Origin: Phyllobacteriaceae bacterium
GTDB taxonomy: Bacteria; Pseudomonadota; Alphaproteobacteria; Rhizobiales; Rhizobiaceae
NCBI GenBank assembly: GCA_024645155.1
Contig: JAHEGF010000184.1
Coordinates: 1-6,823 of the forward strand
Length of the DNA: 6,823 nt
Direction: 5' to 3'
The notes below the pieces were generated by a model. It worked only from the letters and a program-made list of their open reading frames with translations, was not told where the DNA came from and searched no databases. A program made the translations under genes and the position numbers. Within the stretch, counting starts at the first letter, position 1; each line of letters opens with the position of its first letter. Below, one piece after another: positions 1-5,309 of this stretch.

Positions 1-267
1 CGGACGCACCTCGTCGGAAGGTTCGGCCATTTTGGCAGTGGCCTCTGGCGCAGGTCCAGCCGTCACCGGGCTTTCGTCAACAGACTGCGAAGGCAATACC
101 GCGCTGTCCGACTTGCCGGTGACCGGTGCCGGTGCATCCTTGCTCGCCGCCGATTGTCTTTCGCCGGCAGACTCCGCATCGGTGTCACTGTCCTCGATTA
201 TCCTGCGAATAGAAGAAAGTATTTCCTCCATGGAGGGTTCGCGCTGTACGTTGCTCGCTTGTGCCAT
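1..267 (-). CDS. popZ: PopZ (DUF2497) polar organising protein, N-terminal part, cut by left edge
   Basis: The frame is open from the start codon to the window edge (89 codons seen), and the C-terminal part lies outside. Near the N-terminus is EPSMEEILSSIRRIIEDSD, the signature of the PopZ/DUF2497 family; in this family it is a short helix that binds client proteins. After it comes a low-complexity stretch rich in Ala, Pro, Ser, Asp and Glu, as in the disordered acidic linker of PopZ. The family's conserved C-terminal assembly helices are not visible. PopZ forms a polar matrix that holds the chromosome origin through ParB and recruits cell-cycle regulators; in rhizobia it marks the growing pole. 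Two ATGs lie two codons apart (273 and 267). I prefer 267, giving MAQASNVQREPSMEE, because rhizobial homologues start MAQ and the purine-rich GGCGGA is then about nine bases away. It lies 150-odd bases downstream of tolC on the same strand. In rhizobia valS often follows, which cannot be seen here. Confidence 0.9.
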   Translation of the reverse strand, partial: MAQASNVQREPSMEEILSSIRRIIEDSDTDAESAGERQSAASKDAPAPVTGKSDSAVLPSQSVDESPVTAGPAPEATAKMAEPSDEVRP

Positions 268-424
268 AGTCATTGTCCGCCGCCCTGTCCCCATCGACCG
301 AATTGGCCGAATCACCAACAGCTTACCCTAGTGAGGCGGCGCGGTGAATCCCTCAGCGGCGCGCTTGCAGGCTTAAACACAGCAATTCCGGATTTGAAGG
401 AAAGGTGTTGCGCAAGATGCGCAA

Positions 425-1795
425 TCAGCGGCCGTCAGGCGTGCGCAATCCGAACCATTTGTCTTCTACCGCCTCGAGATGCTCTTCGGGCTTGTGTTCC
501 CGTACGCCCAGTCCGAGCCGGCCTGGTGCCAAACGCCCGATCGCAGAGGCAATCGCATAGCTGGCAACAACCGTGTCGCGCTCCGCCGACGCTAGGCTTA
601 TCCGTGCATCAATGACATCGGCCTGGGCGTTCAGCACGTCCAGAGTTGTGCGCTGGCCGACATTGCGTTCCTCTATGACGCCATTCAGTGCCAGATTGGC
701 AGCGTTGACGAGATCGCGGTTTGCAACAACGGAGGCTTTTGCAGCCTCGTACTGGGCGTAAGCCGATGATACGGCAGCGCGGACGTTTTCCCGAGCTTCA
801 TCAATGTCGATGCGCGCCTGTCCCAGTTGTTCCTTTTTCTGCCGCACCTCTGCCGAAGCCCTGCCACCCTGATATATGGGTATCGAAAGGGTTGCACCGA
901 TGCTTGCGGTGTCCGATGTCCCTTCAAGCGGGCTTGGGAAGCCACCACCGCCAACATCGGTACTCGATCGTGAAATGCCGGCTTCGGCCTTCAATGTCGG
1001 CAGAAACTGGCCTTCCGAGACCTTCACTGCATAACCTGCTGCGTCGGCGCCGTGTTGCGTTGCGCGAATGGCCGGATGCTCGCTGCTGGCCACGGTCATG
1101 GCAGCATCAATTCTGGCGGGTATAAGACTGGCAACAGCTTTGCCCATCGTCAGATTTGACGGCTCCGAGCCCACCAATTGCCGGTAAACGGCCTCGCTCG
1201 AGCGAACCTGGGCCCGGGCGGCATTCAATTGAGCAGTAGCACCTGAACGCCGTGCCTCAGCTTGCGCCACGTCTGTGCGTGTTCCTTCTCCGACATCCAG
1301 CCGCGCCCGCGCTGCGCGCACCTGCTCGCTCAGAAATGACAGGTTCTGGTTGCGCAAGACTGCGATACGCCGGTCGCGAATGACATCCATGTAGGCTGCT
1401 GCAGCGTTAAACAGTATGTTCTGGACCGTATTTCTCAATACTTCGCGCTGGGCAAGCACCTGGGCATTGGCCGCATGAACGCTGTTTCGCGTGCGAAACC
1501 CGTCAAACAGGTTTTGCTGGATTACAACACCGAAACTGCCGGTCGACAGGCGTGTTCCGGCCTGCGACGCATGTTTCACACTTGCGGTTCCCGCGATCGT
1601 CGGCCGCCAGCCCGATTTTGCTATTGCCACGCCTTCATCGGTAACACGGACACCTGCGCGCGCAGAATTGATCGTCGAATTGGTTTGATAGGCCTTCGCA
1701 AGTGCACCCTTGAGCGTCTCGGAGAAGGCCGGGTTAGCCGAAACGGCCAAACCCAAGGCGAGAACGGAAACAGAAATCAGCCTCAAATACGACAT
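425..1795 (-). CDS. tolC: TolC-family outer-membrane efflux/type I secretion channel
   Basis: 456 residues, a normal length for TolC/BepC-type proteins. TolC trimers form an outer-membrane barrel with a periplasmic alpha-helical tunnel and serve RND/MFS/ABC efflux pumps and type I secretion systems. A signal peptide is visible: Met-Ser-Tyr-Leu-Arg, a hydrophobic core (residues 5-20) and probable cleavage after Ala-Phe-Ser at 25. The mature part shows the two-fold internal repeat of the OEP family: DVGEGTRTDVAQAEAR in the first half (around residues 165-182) corresponds to NVGQRTTLDVLNAQADV in the second (around 377-393), each within Ala/Gln/Glu-rich helices. The C-terminus KWFGLRTPDGR resembles the tail of rhizobial TolC proteins. 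The start is well fixed: a TAA lies in frame four codons upstream of the ATG, and AAGG sits about seven bases before it. No pump or membrane-fusion gene is adjacent, so it is probably a shared channel. The 169 bases upstream probably hold its own promoter, but I could not identify convincing boxes. Confidence 0.93.
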   Translation of the reverse strand: MSYLRLISVSVLALGLAVSANPAFSETLKGALAKAYQTNSTINSARAGVRVTDEGVAIAKSGWRPTIAGTASVKHASQAGTRLSTGSFGVVIQQNLFDGFRTRNSVHAANAQVLAQREVLRNTVQNILFNAAAAYMDVIRDRRIAVLRNQNLSFLSEQVRAARARLDVGEGTRTDVAQAEARRSGATAQLNAARAQVRSSEAVYRQLVGSEPSNLTMGKAVASLIPARIDAAMTVASSEHPAIRATQHGADAAGYAVKVSEGQFLPTLKAEAGISRSSTDVGGGGFPSPLEGTSDTASIGATLSIPIYQGGRASAEVRQKKEQLGQARIDIDEARENVRAAVSSAYAQYEAAKASVVANRDLVNAANLALNGVIEERNVGQRTTLDVLNAQADVIDARISLASAERDTVVASYAIASAIGRLAPGRLGLGVREHKPEEHLEAVEDKWFGLRTPDGR

Positions 1796-1964
1796 TACCC
1801 AACCTTAGCTGACGCCCTGCCCGATTGCACCCTTCAACATGTAGCCATGCCAGAGGGAGCGGCAACCCCAAAATTGCACATCAGCCGAGACAACAGGTAT
1901 TTCTTTTTCGTTGTGTGATTTCATTGCAACCAGACGCGTAACAAGAACAATTACACGAACAGTT

Positions 1965-2636
1965 TCAGAATTCGAAGACCGGTTCGTTCCGGAAACCGGG
2001 CAAAGGCCGAATTGCGGCATTAAATGCCATCCGGCTCGAAATGATACCGTCGTGCTTGACAAACAAACGCGCTTGCGCGGCATTGCCGTCGCCGATGACC
2101 GCTACCAGACGGCCGCCATCGCGCAACTGGTCCAGTAATTTGTCCGGGACGCGCTCGACCGAACCACCCAGAACGATAACGTCATAAGGCGCTTCGGATT
2201 CCAGCCCGTCCTCGAGCGGGCAGGAAACGACCGCAACGTTGTCGTAGCCCAGATCCGCCAGTGTTTCCGTGGCTCTGGCAGCAAGGTCATCATCGCTTTC
2301 AATCGCTATTACCGATCCGGCAATTCGTGAAATGATCGCGGATGAGTAACCGGTCGCACACCCTATATCCAAAACGAGGTCGTTTTCACCAATTTCGGCC
2401 AGTTGCAGGAGCTTTGCGAGCGGCGACGGTTCCATGAGGTATCGAGGATTTTCGGATTTTGCGCCAGAGACGCGCAGATCCTCATCCAGGTAGGCCATGT
2501 CCCTTAATGAAGCCGGGACGAACGCTTCCCTTGGGACTTCGCCAAATGCCGATAAAACAGCCCAATCCATGACGTTGGTAGTGCGAATCTGGCAATCCAC
2601 CATGCGTGTTCTTTTGGCTGTAAAATCCTGCTCCAT
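1965..2636 (-). CDS. Protein-L-isoaspartate O-methyltransferase-family protein (PCMT fold)
   Basis: 223 residues. The frame shows a class I SAM-dependent methyltransferase: motif I LVLDIGCATGYSSAII at residues 87-102, the acidic post-I strand VIAIESD at 109-115, YDVIVLGGSVERVPDKLL at 151-168 and GGRLVAVIGDG at 174-184. PREAFVP at 35-41 and the tail PGFRNEPVFEF fit the PCMT (Pfam PF01135) branch of alphaproteobacteria. Canonical Pcm methylates isoaspartyl residues in damaged proteins for repair. Here the loop that reads GQGQTIS in E. coli Pcm is replaced by SGAKSENPRYLMEP (57-70), so that substrate is uncertain. The frame stays open upstream to 2795, but that extension runs antisense-free through tRNA-Cys and cannot be protein. 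I chose ATG at 2636 because homologues have about ten residues before MVD-QIRT and AGGAG lies 11 bases upstream; ATG at 2603 is an alternative. It is followed by tolC after 169 bases, a common neighbour pair in rhizobia. Confidence 0.88.
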   Translation of the reverse strand: MEQDFTAKRTRMVDCQIRTTNVMDWAVLSAFGEVPREAFVPASLRDMAYLDEDLRVSGAKSENPRYLMEPSPLAKLLQLAEIGENDLVLDIGCATGYSSAIISRIAGSVIAIESDDDLAARATETLADLGYDNVAVVSCPLEDGLESEAPYDVIVLGGSVERVPDKLLDQLRDGGRLVAVIGDGNAAQARLFVKHDGIISSRMAFNAAIRPLPGFRNEPVFEF

Positions 2637-2712
2637 AACGGCGCGAGCTCCTGTTGTCCGTTCGCCGCCCGGCAGCCCGGCACGCGCATGTGCCAGTGCA
2701 ATTGCAGTGTGC

Positions 2713-2786
2713 TGGAGGCCTCGCCCGGAATCGAACCGGGGTAACCGGATTTGCAGTCCGTTGCGTAACCACTCCGCCACGAGGCC
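2713..2786 (-). tRNA. tRNA-Cys (anticodon GCA)
   Basis: The minus strand folds into a complete cloverleaf of 74 bases including the encoded CCA (2713-2715). Acceptor arms GGCCTCG (2786-2780) and CGAGGCC (2723-2717) pair perfectly. The D arm is GGCGGAGTGGTTACGCA, the anticodon GCA lies at 2754-2752 in the loop CTGCAAA, and the T arm is CCGGTTCGATTCCGG. The discriminator base is U73 (position 2716), the known cysteinyl-tRNA synthetase identity base. A TATAGA at 2809-2804 (minus strand) sits at a suitable distance for a -10 box, but no matching -35 is visible, so the tRNA may also be made by read-through from the small membrane-protein gene upstream. The methyltransferase gene starts 76 bases downstream, so its leader may be processed from the tRNA transcript. 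Confidence 0.98.
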
Positions 2787-2812
2787 CAGGCACACCGGGC
2801 GTGTCTATACGG

Positions 2813-2835
2813 CGCTCTGTTAACAGAGCGTTTTT
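2813..2835 (+). terminator. Perfect 18-bp palindrome plus T5, terminator-like on the plus strand
   Basis: CGCTCTGTTAACAGAGCG (2813-2830) is identical to its own reverse complement and is followed at once by TTTTT (2831-2835). As RNA from the plus strand it would form a 7-bp stem with a UUAA loop and a U tail, the layout of an intrinsic terminator. The flanking genes (95-residue membrane protein and tRNA-Cys) are both on the minus strand, where the same hairpin has no U tail. It may therefore stop antisense transcription, act as an RNA hairpin between the two minus-strand genes, or be a binding site for a dimeric protein. The structure is plain; the role is inferred. Confidence 0.55.
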
Positions 2836-2858
2836 GCCCCGACAAGCACTGTATCTTT

Positions 2859-3146
2859 CTACCGGCGCTTTTTTGCACGCTTGTTGTTGCGAACAAGGAA
2901 CCGCCGGCGCATTCGGCGAAACAACGCAAGTTCGAAGGACAGGACCAGAAAACCGAGCGGTATCATCCAGAAACCCAAAACCGGCAGAAAGCCGAGGATT
3001 CCGAAGGCAACAAGGGTGAAACCGATTGCAATTCTAAGCCAGCGCGACTGTGGCAGGTGCCACGTCTTTCCAAAAAGCTTGACGGTTCGGCGTTTGGCCC
3101 CGGCACCGTCACGTGCCTCACTATTTTCCCGGTCGATCATCGCCAT
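2859..3146 (-). CDS. Small two-helix membrane protein, function unknown
   Basis: 95 residues. After a charged N-terminus (1-20, MAMIDRENSEARDGAGAKRR) come two hydrophobic segments, about residues 39-56 and 57-74, joined by a short turn. The pattern GILGFLPVLGFWMIPLGFLV resembles short alphaproteobacterial membrane proteins similar to the PGPGW family (PF09656), but the Pro-Gly-Pro-Gly-Trp core itself is absent, so I do not assign it there. The C-terminus is strongly basic (RRMRRRFLVRNNKRAKKRR). By the positive-inside rule both ends should face the cytoplasm, and the basic tail could touch phospholipid, RNA or DNA. Two ATGs (3146 and 3140) are possible; neither has a clear Shine-Dalgarno sequence. 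It lies between tRNA-Cys and the divergent tRNA-Asn, with tRNA-Cys 72 bases downstream on the same strand. The composition, with charged ends around a clean hydrophobic pair, supports a real gene. The function is not recognised. Confidence 0.75.
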   Translation of the reverse strand: MAMIDRENSEARDGAGAKRRTVKLFGKTWHLPQSRWLRIAIGFTLVAFGILGFLPVLGFWMIPLGFLVLSFELALFRRMRRRFLVRNNKRAKKRR

Positions 3147-3238
3147 GGTCCGTGGCAGTCCAAACAGATAAAGCTGAGTGCGAAATGCCCATGATTCAGC
3201 TTGAATTCAACCTCATGTGAAAAAAGAAAACGAAATGC

Positions 3239-3267
3239 TTGGCATTATCGTTTTGGTTTTGCTATAG
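3239..3267 (+). promoter_or_regulatory. Sigma-70 promoter for tRNA-Asn
   Basis: TTGGCA at 3239-3244 (preceded by C, giving CTTGGC) and CTATAG at 3262-3267 are separated by exactly 17 bases. This is very close to the housekeeping promoter consensus reported for alphaproteobacteria (CTTGAC-N17-CTATAT). Transcription would start near 3274, about 20 bases before the tRNA. The sequence downstream of the -10 (GCCGGGCGCG) is GC-rich, which fits a discriminator of the stringently controlled stable-RNA type; that regulation is inference. Confidence 0.75.
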
Positions 3268-3293
3268 CCGGGCGCGTTTCCATGAGCAGGCAT

Positions 3294-3368
3294 TCCCCGG
3301 TAGCTCAATGGTAGAGCAATCGGCTGTTAACCGATTGGTCGCTGGTTCGAATCCGGCCCGGGGAGCCA
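3294..3368 (+). tRNA. tRNA-Asn (anticodon GTT)
   Basis: A full cloverleaf of 75 bases with encoded CCA (3366-3368). Acceptor arms TCCCCGG (3294-3300) and CCGGGGA (3358-3364) pair completely, and the discriminator is G73 (3365). The D arm is GCTCAATGGTAGAGC and the anticodon stem-loop ATCGGCTGTTAACCGAT has GTT at 3326-3328, reading AAC/AAU codons. The T arm GCTGG/CCGGC contains one G-U pair. A near-consensus promoter lies just upstream, so it is an independent transcription unit. Seven T follow immediately (3370-3376). Confidence 0.98.
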
Positions 3369-3396
3369 GTTTTTTTCAGAAAGGCTCATCTGCGCT

Positions 3397-3417
3397 TATT
3401 GCCCGTTTGGGGCAATA
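3397..3417 (+). terminator. Hairpin downstream of tRNA-Asn, possible terminator
   Basis: TATTGCCC and GGGCAATA form a perfect 8-bp stem around a GTTTG loop, 29 bases after the tRNA end. No T run follows directly (the next, TTTTTT, is at 3433-3438), so it is not a textbook intrinsic terminator. Together with the T7 tract at 3370-3376 right behind the tRNA, it could form the transcript end or a 3' barrier to exonuclease. It fits the spot where the tRNA transcript should stop, but the role is inferred. Confidence 0.4.
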
Positions 3418-3497
3418 TGAACAGCGGATCCACATTTTTTGGTGGCGGCACAAACGCTTCAATACCCGCGGAATAGTTCAAAGTTTACGTTACTCCT

Positions 3498-3887
3498 TTA
3501 CCAATTTGCAATGAATGCCGCGCGGCCTGCATTCGTCTCTGGTATCAGGATCTCATGTGGGCGAAACGCGTCGCGAATGACGCCTGCATCGGGCCTGCCT
3601 GGGCGGGGAACTTTATCCGGCAGGCCCGTCAATTTGCAGGCAGCGGGCGCTAACCGGACGAGCCGAGACATACGTTTCGGCAACCTATCAATATGTTCGA
3701 TCCTGACACCGCAGCGGTTTCCAACAGCCCCGTACCCGTAAATGGCAACGCGATCTGTCATCGGTTTTGCGCGCGCCCGGCCGGCTACACAAACCGCCTC
3801 ATCGCCAAGGCGTACATAACCCCTTGATAAACCGGCCATTCTCGTGAAAAATGCAGTGGCCCTCATGGGGTGATGGCGAATTGCCAT
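3498..3887 (-). CDS. Doubtful 129-codon open frame, hypothetical protein
   Basis: An open frame of 129 codons from ATG at 3887 (MAIRHHPMRATAFF...) to TAA. I recognise no family in it. Against it: there is no Shine-Dalgarno sequence before this ATG or before the inner ATGs; the frame uses rare-looking codons (four AGG, AGA, two TTA, several GTA and ATA) more than the neighbouring genes; and a 10-bp inverted repeat lies within it. For it: it is the longest frame in the gap, and the stretch from the inner Met at residue 43 (MTDRVAIYGYGAVGNR) looks moderately protein-like. It could be a lineage-specific small gene, a decayed remnant or chance. If expressed, its start would diverge from the CFA synthase gene, about 80 bases away. 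Confidence 0.22.
   Translation of the reverse strand: MAIRHHPMRATAFFTRMAGLSRGYVRLGDEAVCVAGRARAKPMTDRVAIYGYGAVGNRCGVRIEHIDRLPKRMSRLVRLAPAACKLTGLPDKVPRPGRPDAGVIRDAFRPHEILIPETNAGRAAFIANW
3590..3628. repeat. 10-bp perfect inverted repeat (hairpin)
   Basis: CGGGCCTGCC (3590-3599) and GGCAGGCCCG (3619-3628) are exact inverted copies around a 19-base spacer. The stem is GC-rich and could be extended inward after one bulged T by GG/CC pairs. No T run follows on either strand, so it is not an ordinary terminator. It lies in the gene-poor stretch and could be part of a structured RNA, a protein-binding site or a mobile-repeat remnant; nothing here decides which. Confidence 0.45.
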
Positions 3888-3955
3888 CCGTGGAATTGTT
3901 ATTTTTGAACCGGATGCGCCGCCGGCACGTAGACCAATAACGAGCGCGAACGCAC

Positions 3956-3962
3956 AGGGAGG
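3956..3962 (+). promoter_or_regulatory. Shine-Dalgarno sequence that fixes the CFA synthase start
   Basis: AGGGAGG is a strong anti-SD match. The first ATG (3963) abuts it with no spacer and could not be used efficiently. The ATG at 3969 is six bases away, an ideal spacing, so it is the chosen start. Confidence 0.85.
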
Positions 3963-3968
3963 ATGCCG

Positions 3969-5228
3969 ATGTCAGTCACGCAAATCAGCACCGCCGACAA
4001 AGAAAATGAAGTGACACATCTTACCGAATCTAATGCGAGCGCAGCCTTGGCAGGTGTTCCCGTCGCGGTTCGTGTTGCTTTACACGCGCTAATCAAACTG
4101 CCGGCTGGCCTGCTGACTGTCAGATTGCCGGACGGGCAGGTTTTTCGGCTAGGCGGCAACAGTCCGGGTCCCGATGCCCACCTGATCATGCATAACTGGC
4201 GGCTGCCAAGGCGTGCTGTCAGCGGGTCGACGATTGGGCTTGCGGAATCCTACATAGACGGCGATTGGGAAAGCCCCGATGTCACCAGATTTCTCGAGCT
4301 GTTTCTCGTCAACTATGATCACGGAGAGCAACTCGCCGGCGGTTCAAACTGGCTGATCGCGGCTGTACACCGCTTCCGCCATTGGCTCAATGACAACACT
4401 CCCGGGCGTGCAAAACGCAACATTGCAGCGCATTATGATCTTGGCAATGCTTTCTACAGTCAATGGCTCGACCCGACCATGACCTATTCGTCTGCGCTTT
4501 ACGAGACCGGCGCGAATGACCTGGAGTCGGCGCAACTGGCCAAATACAGGGCGCTTGCCAAGGATACCGGAATCGGCCCGAACGATCACGTTCTTGAAAT
4601 CGGCTGCGGATGGGGTGGATTTGCCGAATTTGCGGCCCGCGATATCGGTTGCCGCGTAACCGGGCTGACAATCAGCCGGGAACAGCATGATTTTGCGGCA
4701 CAGCGCGTTCAAAAAGCCGGCCTTGGCGAAAAAGTGGATATCAAATTCCAGGATTACCGTGATGAAAAAGGGGCGTTTGACCGGATTGCCTCGATCGAAA
4801 TGTTCGAAGCGGTCGGCGAACGGCATTGGCCTGCCTATTTCGACAAGGTCAGGGATTGCCTGAAACCCGGCGGGCGGGCCGGCTTGCAGGTTATCACCAT
4901 GAACGACGAGGCCTATCAAAATTACCGCAAACGCCCTGATTTCATCCAGCGTTACATTTTTCCCGGCGGCATGTTGCCAACACCGTCGATCATGCGGTCG
5001 CTTGGGACAGATCACGGACTGTCACTGGTGAAGGAGCGGATTTTTCCGCAAGACTATGCACGTACCCTTGCAAATTGGCGCGAACGCTTCTGGTCATCCT
5101 GGGACCGCATTGTTCCGCTGGGCTTCGATGAACGGTTCAAGCGAATGTGGGAATTCTACATGTATTACTGCGAAGCCGGATTCAGGACCGAGTATATCGA
5201 TGTCCGCCAGGTGATTTACCGCGCGTAG
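3969..5228 (+). CDS. cfa: Cyclopropane-fatty-acyl-phospholipid synthase
   Basis: 419 residues (EC 2.1.1.79). The enzyme adds a methylene group from SAM across cis double bonds of acyl chains in membrane phospholipids, typically in stationary phase or under acid and osmotic stress. An N-terminal lipid-binding region (about 1-130, with GLAESYIDGDWESPD at 90-104) precedes the SAM-dependent catalytic domain: AAHYDLGNAFY at 153-163, SAM motif VLEIGCGWGGFAE at 208-220, GLTISREQ at 232-239, QDYRD at 261-265, FDRIASIEMFEAVG at 270-283, FIQRYIFPGGMLPTP at 325-339 and a C-terminal MWEFYMYYCEAGFR. Length and motif order fit a complete CFA synthase. Compared with E. coli Cfa, ligand position Cys139 is Ser175 and His266 is Gln307, while Glu280 and Tyr363 match Glu239 and Tyr317. 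The SD spacing picks ATG 3969 over 3963. Gene-poor sequence with hairpins lies upstream; the HlyU-like gene follows after 81 bases. Confidence 0.94.
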   Translation: MSVTQISTADKENEVTHLTESNASAALAGVPVAVRVALHALIKLPAGLLTVRLPDGQVFRLGGNSPGPDAHLIMHNWRLPRRAVSGSTIGLAESYIDGDWESPDVTRFLELFLVNYDHGEQLAGGSNWLIAAVHRFRHWLNDNTPGRAKRNIAAHYDLGNAFYSQWLDPTMTYSSALYETGANDLESAQLAKYRALAKDTGIGPNDHVLEIGCGWGGFAEFAARDIGCRVTGLTISREQHDFAAQRVQKAGLGEKVDIKFQDYRDEKGAFDRIASIEMFEAVGERHWPAYFDKVRDCLKPGGRAGLQVITMNDEAYQNYRKRPDFIQRYIFPGGMLPTPSIMRSLGTDHGLSLVKERIFPQDYARTLANWRERFWSSWDRIVPLGFDERFKRMWEFYMYYCEAGFRTEYIDVRQVIYRA

Positions 5229-5309
5229 TGAAAATCGCGCTTGCCAAATTGCAAAGGCCAAACGCAATCACCGGTTCATTTCAGACCTGAATAAGTCTAG
5301 TGTGGGTTC

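Larger units (their letters stand above)
3369..3968. other. Gene-poor stretch of about 600 bases with hairpins
   Basis: Between tRNA-Asn and the CFA synthase there is no reading frame that I trust. Visible structures are the T7 tract and 8-bp hairpin behind the tRNA, a 10-bp inverted repeat at 3590-3628, a 6-bp hairpin GATGGC-GAATT-GCCATC at 3872-3888, and the Shine-Dalgarno of the CFA gene at its right end. The promoter of the CFA gene must lie here: TTGAAC at 3905-3910 is a possible -35, but the bases 17 further on (CGTAGA) match a -10 poorly. No insertion-sequence ends, target-site duplications or tRNA-derived attachment repeats were found behind the tRNA. Confidence 0.6.

Noticed and set aside
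1796..1964. Promoter of tolC
   Set aside because: A promoter is expected here, but the best TTGTTA-like -35 has no acceptable -10 at 16-18 bases, so no site is called.
2637..2795. N-terminal extension of the methyltransferase frame up to 2795
   Set aside because: The extra 53 codons read through tRNA-Cys, and homologues begin about ten residues before the MVD-QIRT motif, matching ATG 2636 with an AGGAG upstream.
2654..3019. Plus-strand frame of 121 codons
   Set aside because: It runs antisense through tRNA-Cys and the small membrane-protein gene and has no Shine-Dalgarno or protein-like composition.
3181..3238. Direct repeat CGAAATGC (3181 and 3231) and palindrome TTGAATTCAA (3201-3210) upstream of tRNA-Asn
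   Set aside because: Both are short enough to arise by chance; two copies 50 bases apart do not make an operator case on their own.
3439..3741. Plus-strand frame of 100 codons in the gene-poor stretch
   Set aside because: No Shine-Dalgarno, no recognisable motif, and composition like random translation of GC-rich DNA.
4344..5015. 223-codon minus-strand open frame
   Set aside because: It lies wholly inside the CFA synthase gene, whose plus-strand frame shows all family motifs; the opposite frame has no recognisable domain.
5221..5240. GCGCG/CGCGC inverted repeat over the cfa stop codon as terminator
   Set aside because: Five-base arms, a ten-base loop and no T run; too weak to call.
5273..5295. 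TTCAG-AC-CTGAA inverted repeat before the HlyU-like gene
   Set aside because: The arms are five bases with a two-base spacer, too short for a hairpin and not distinctive enough to call an operator.
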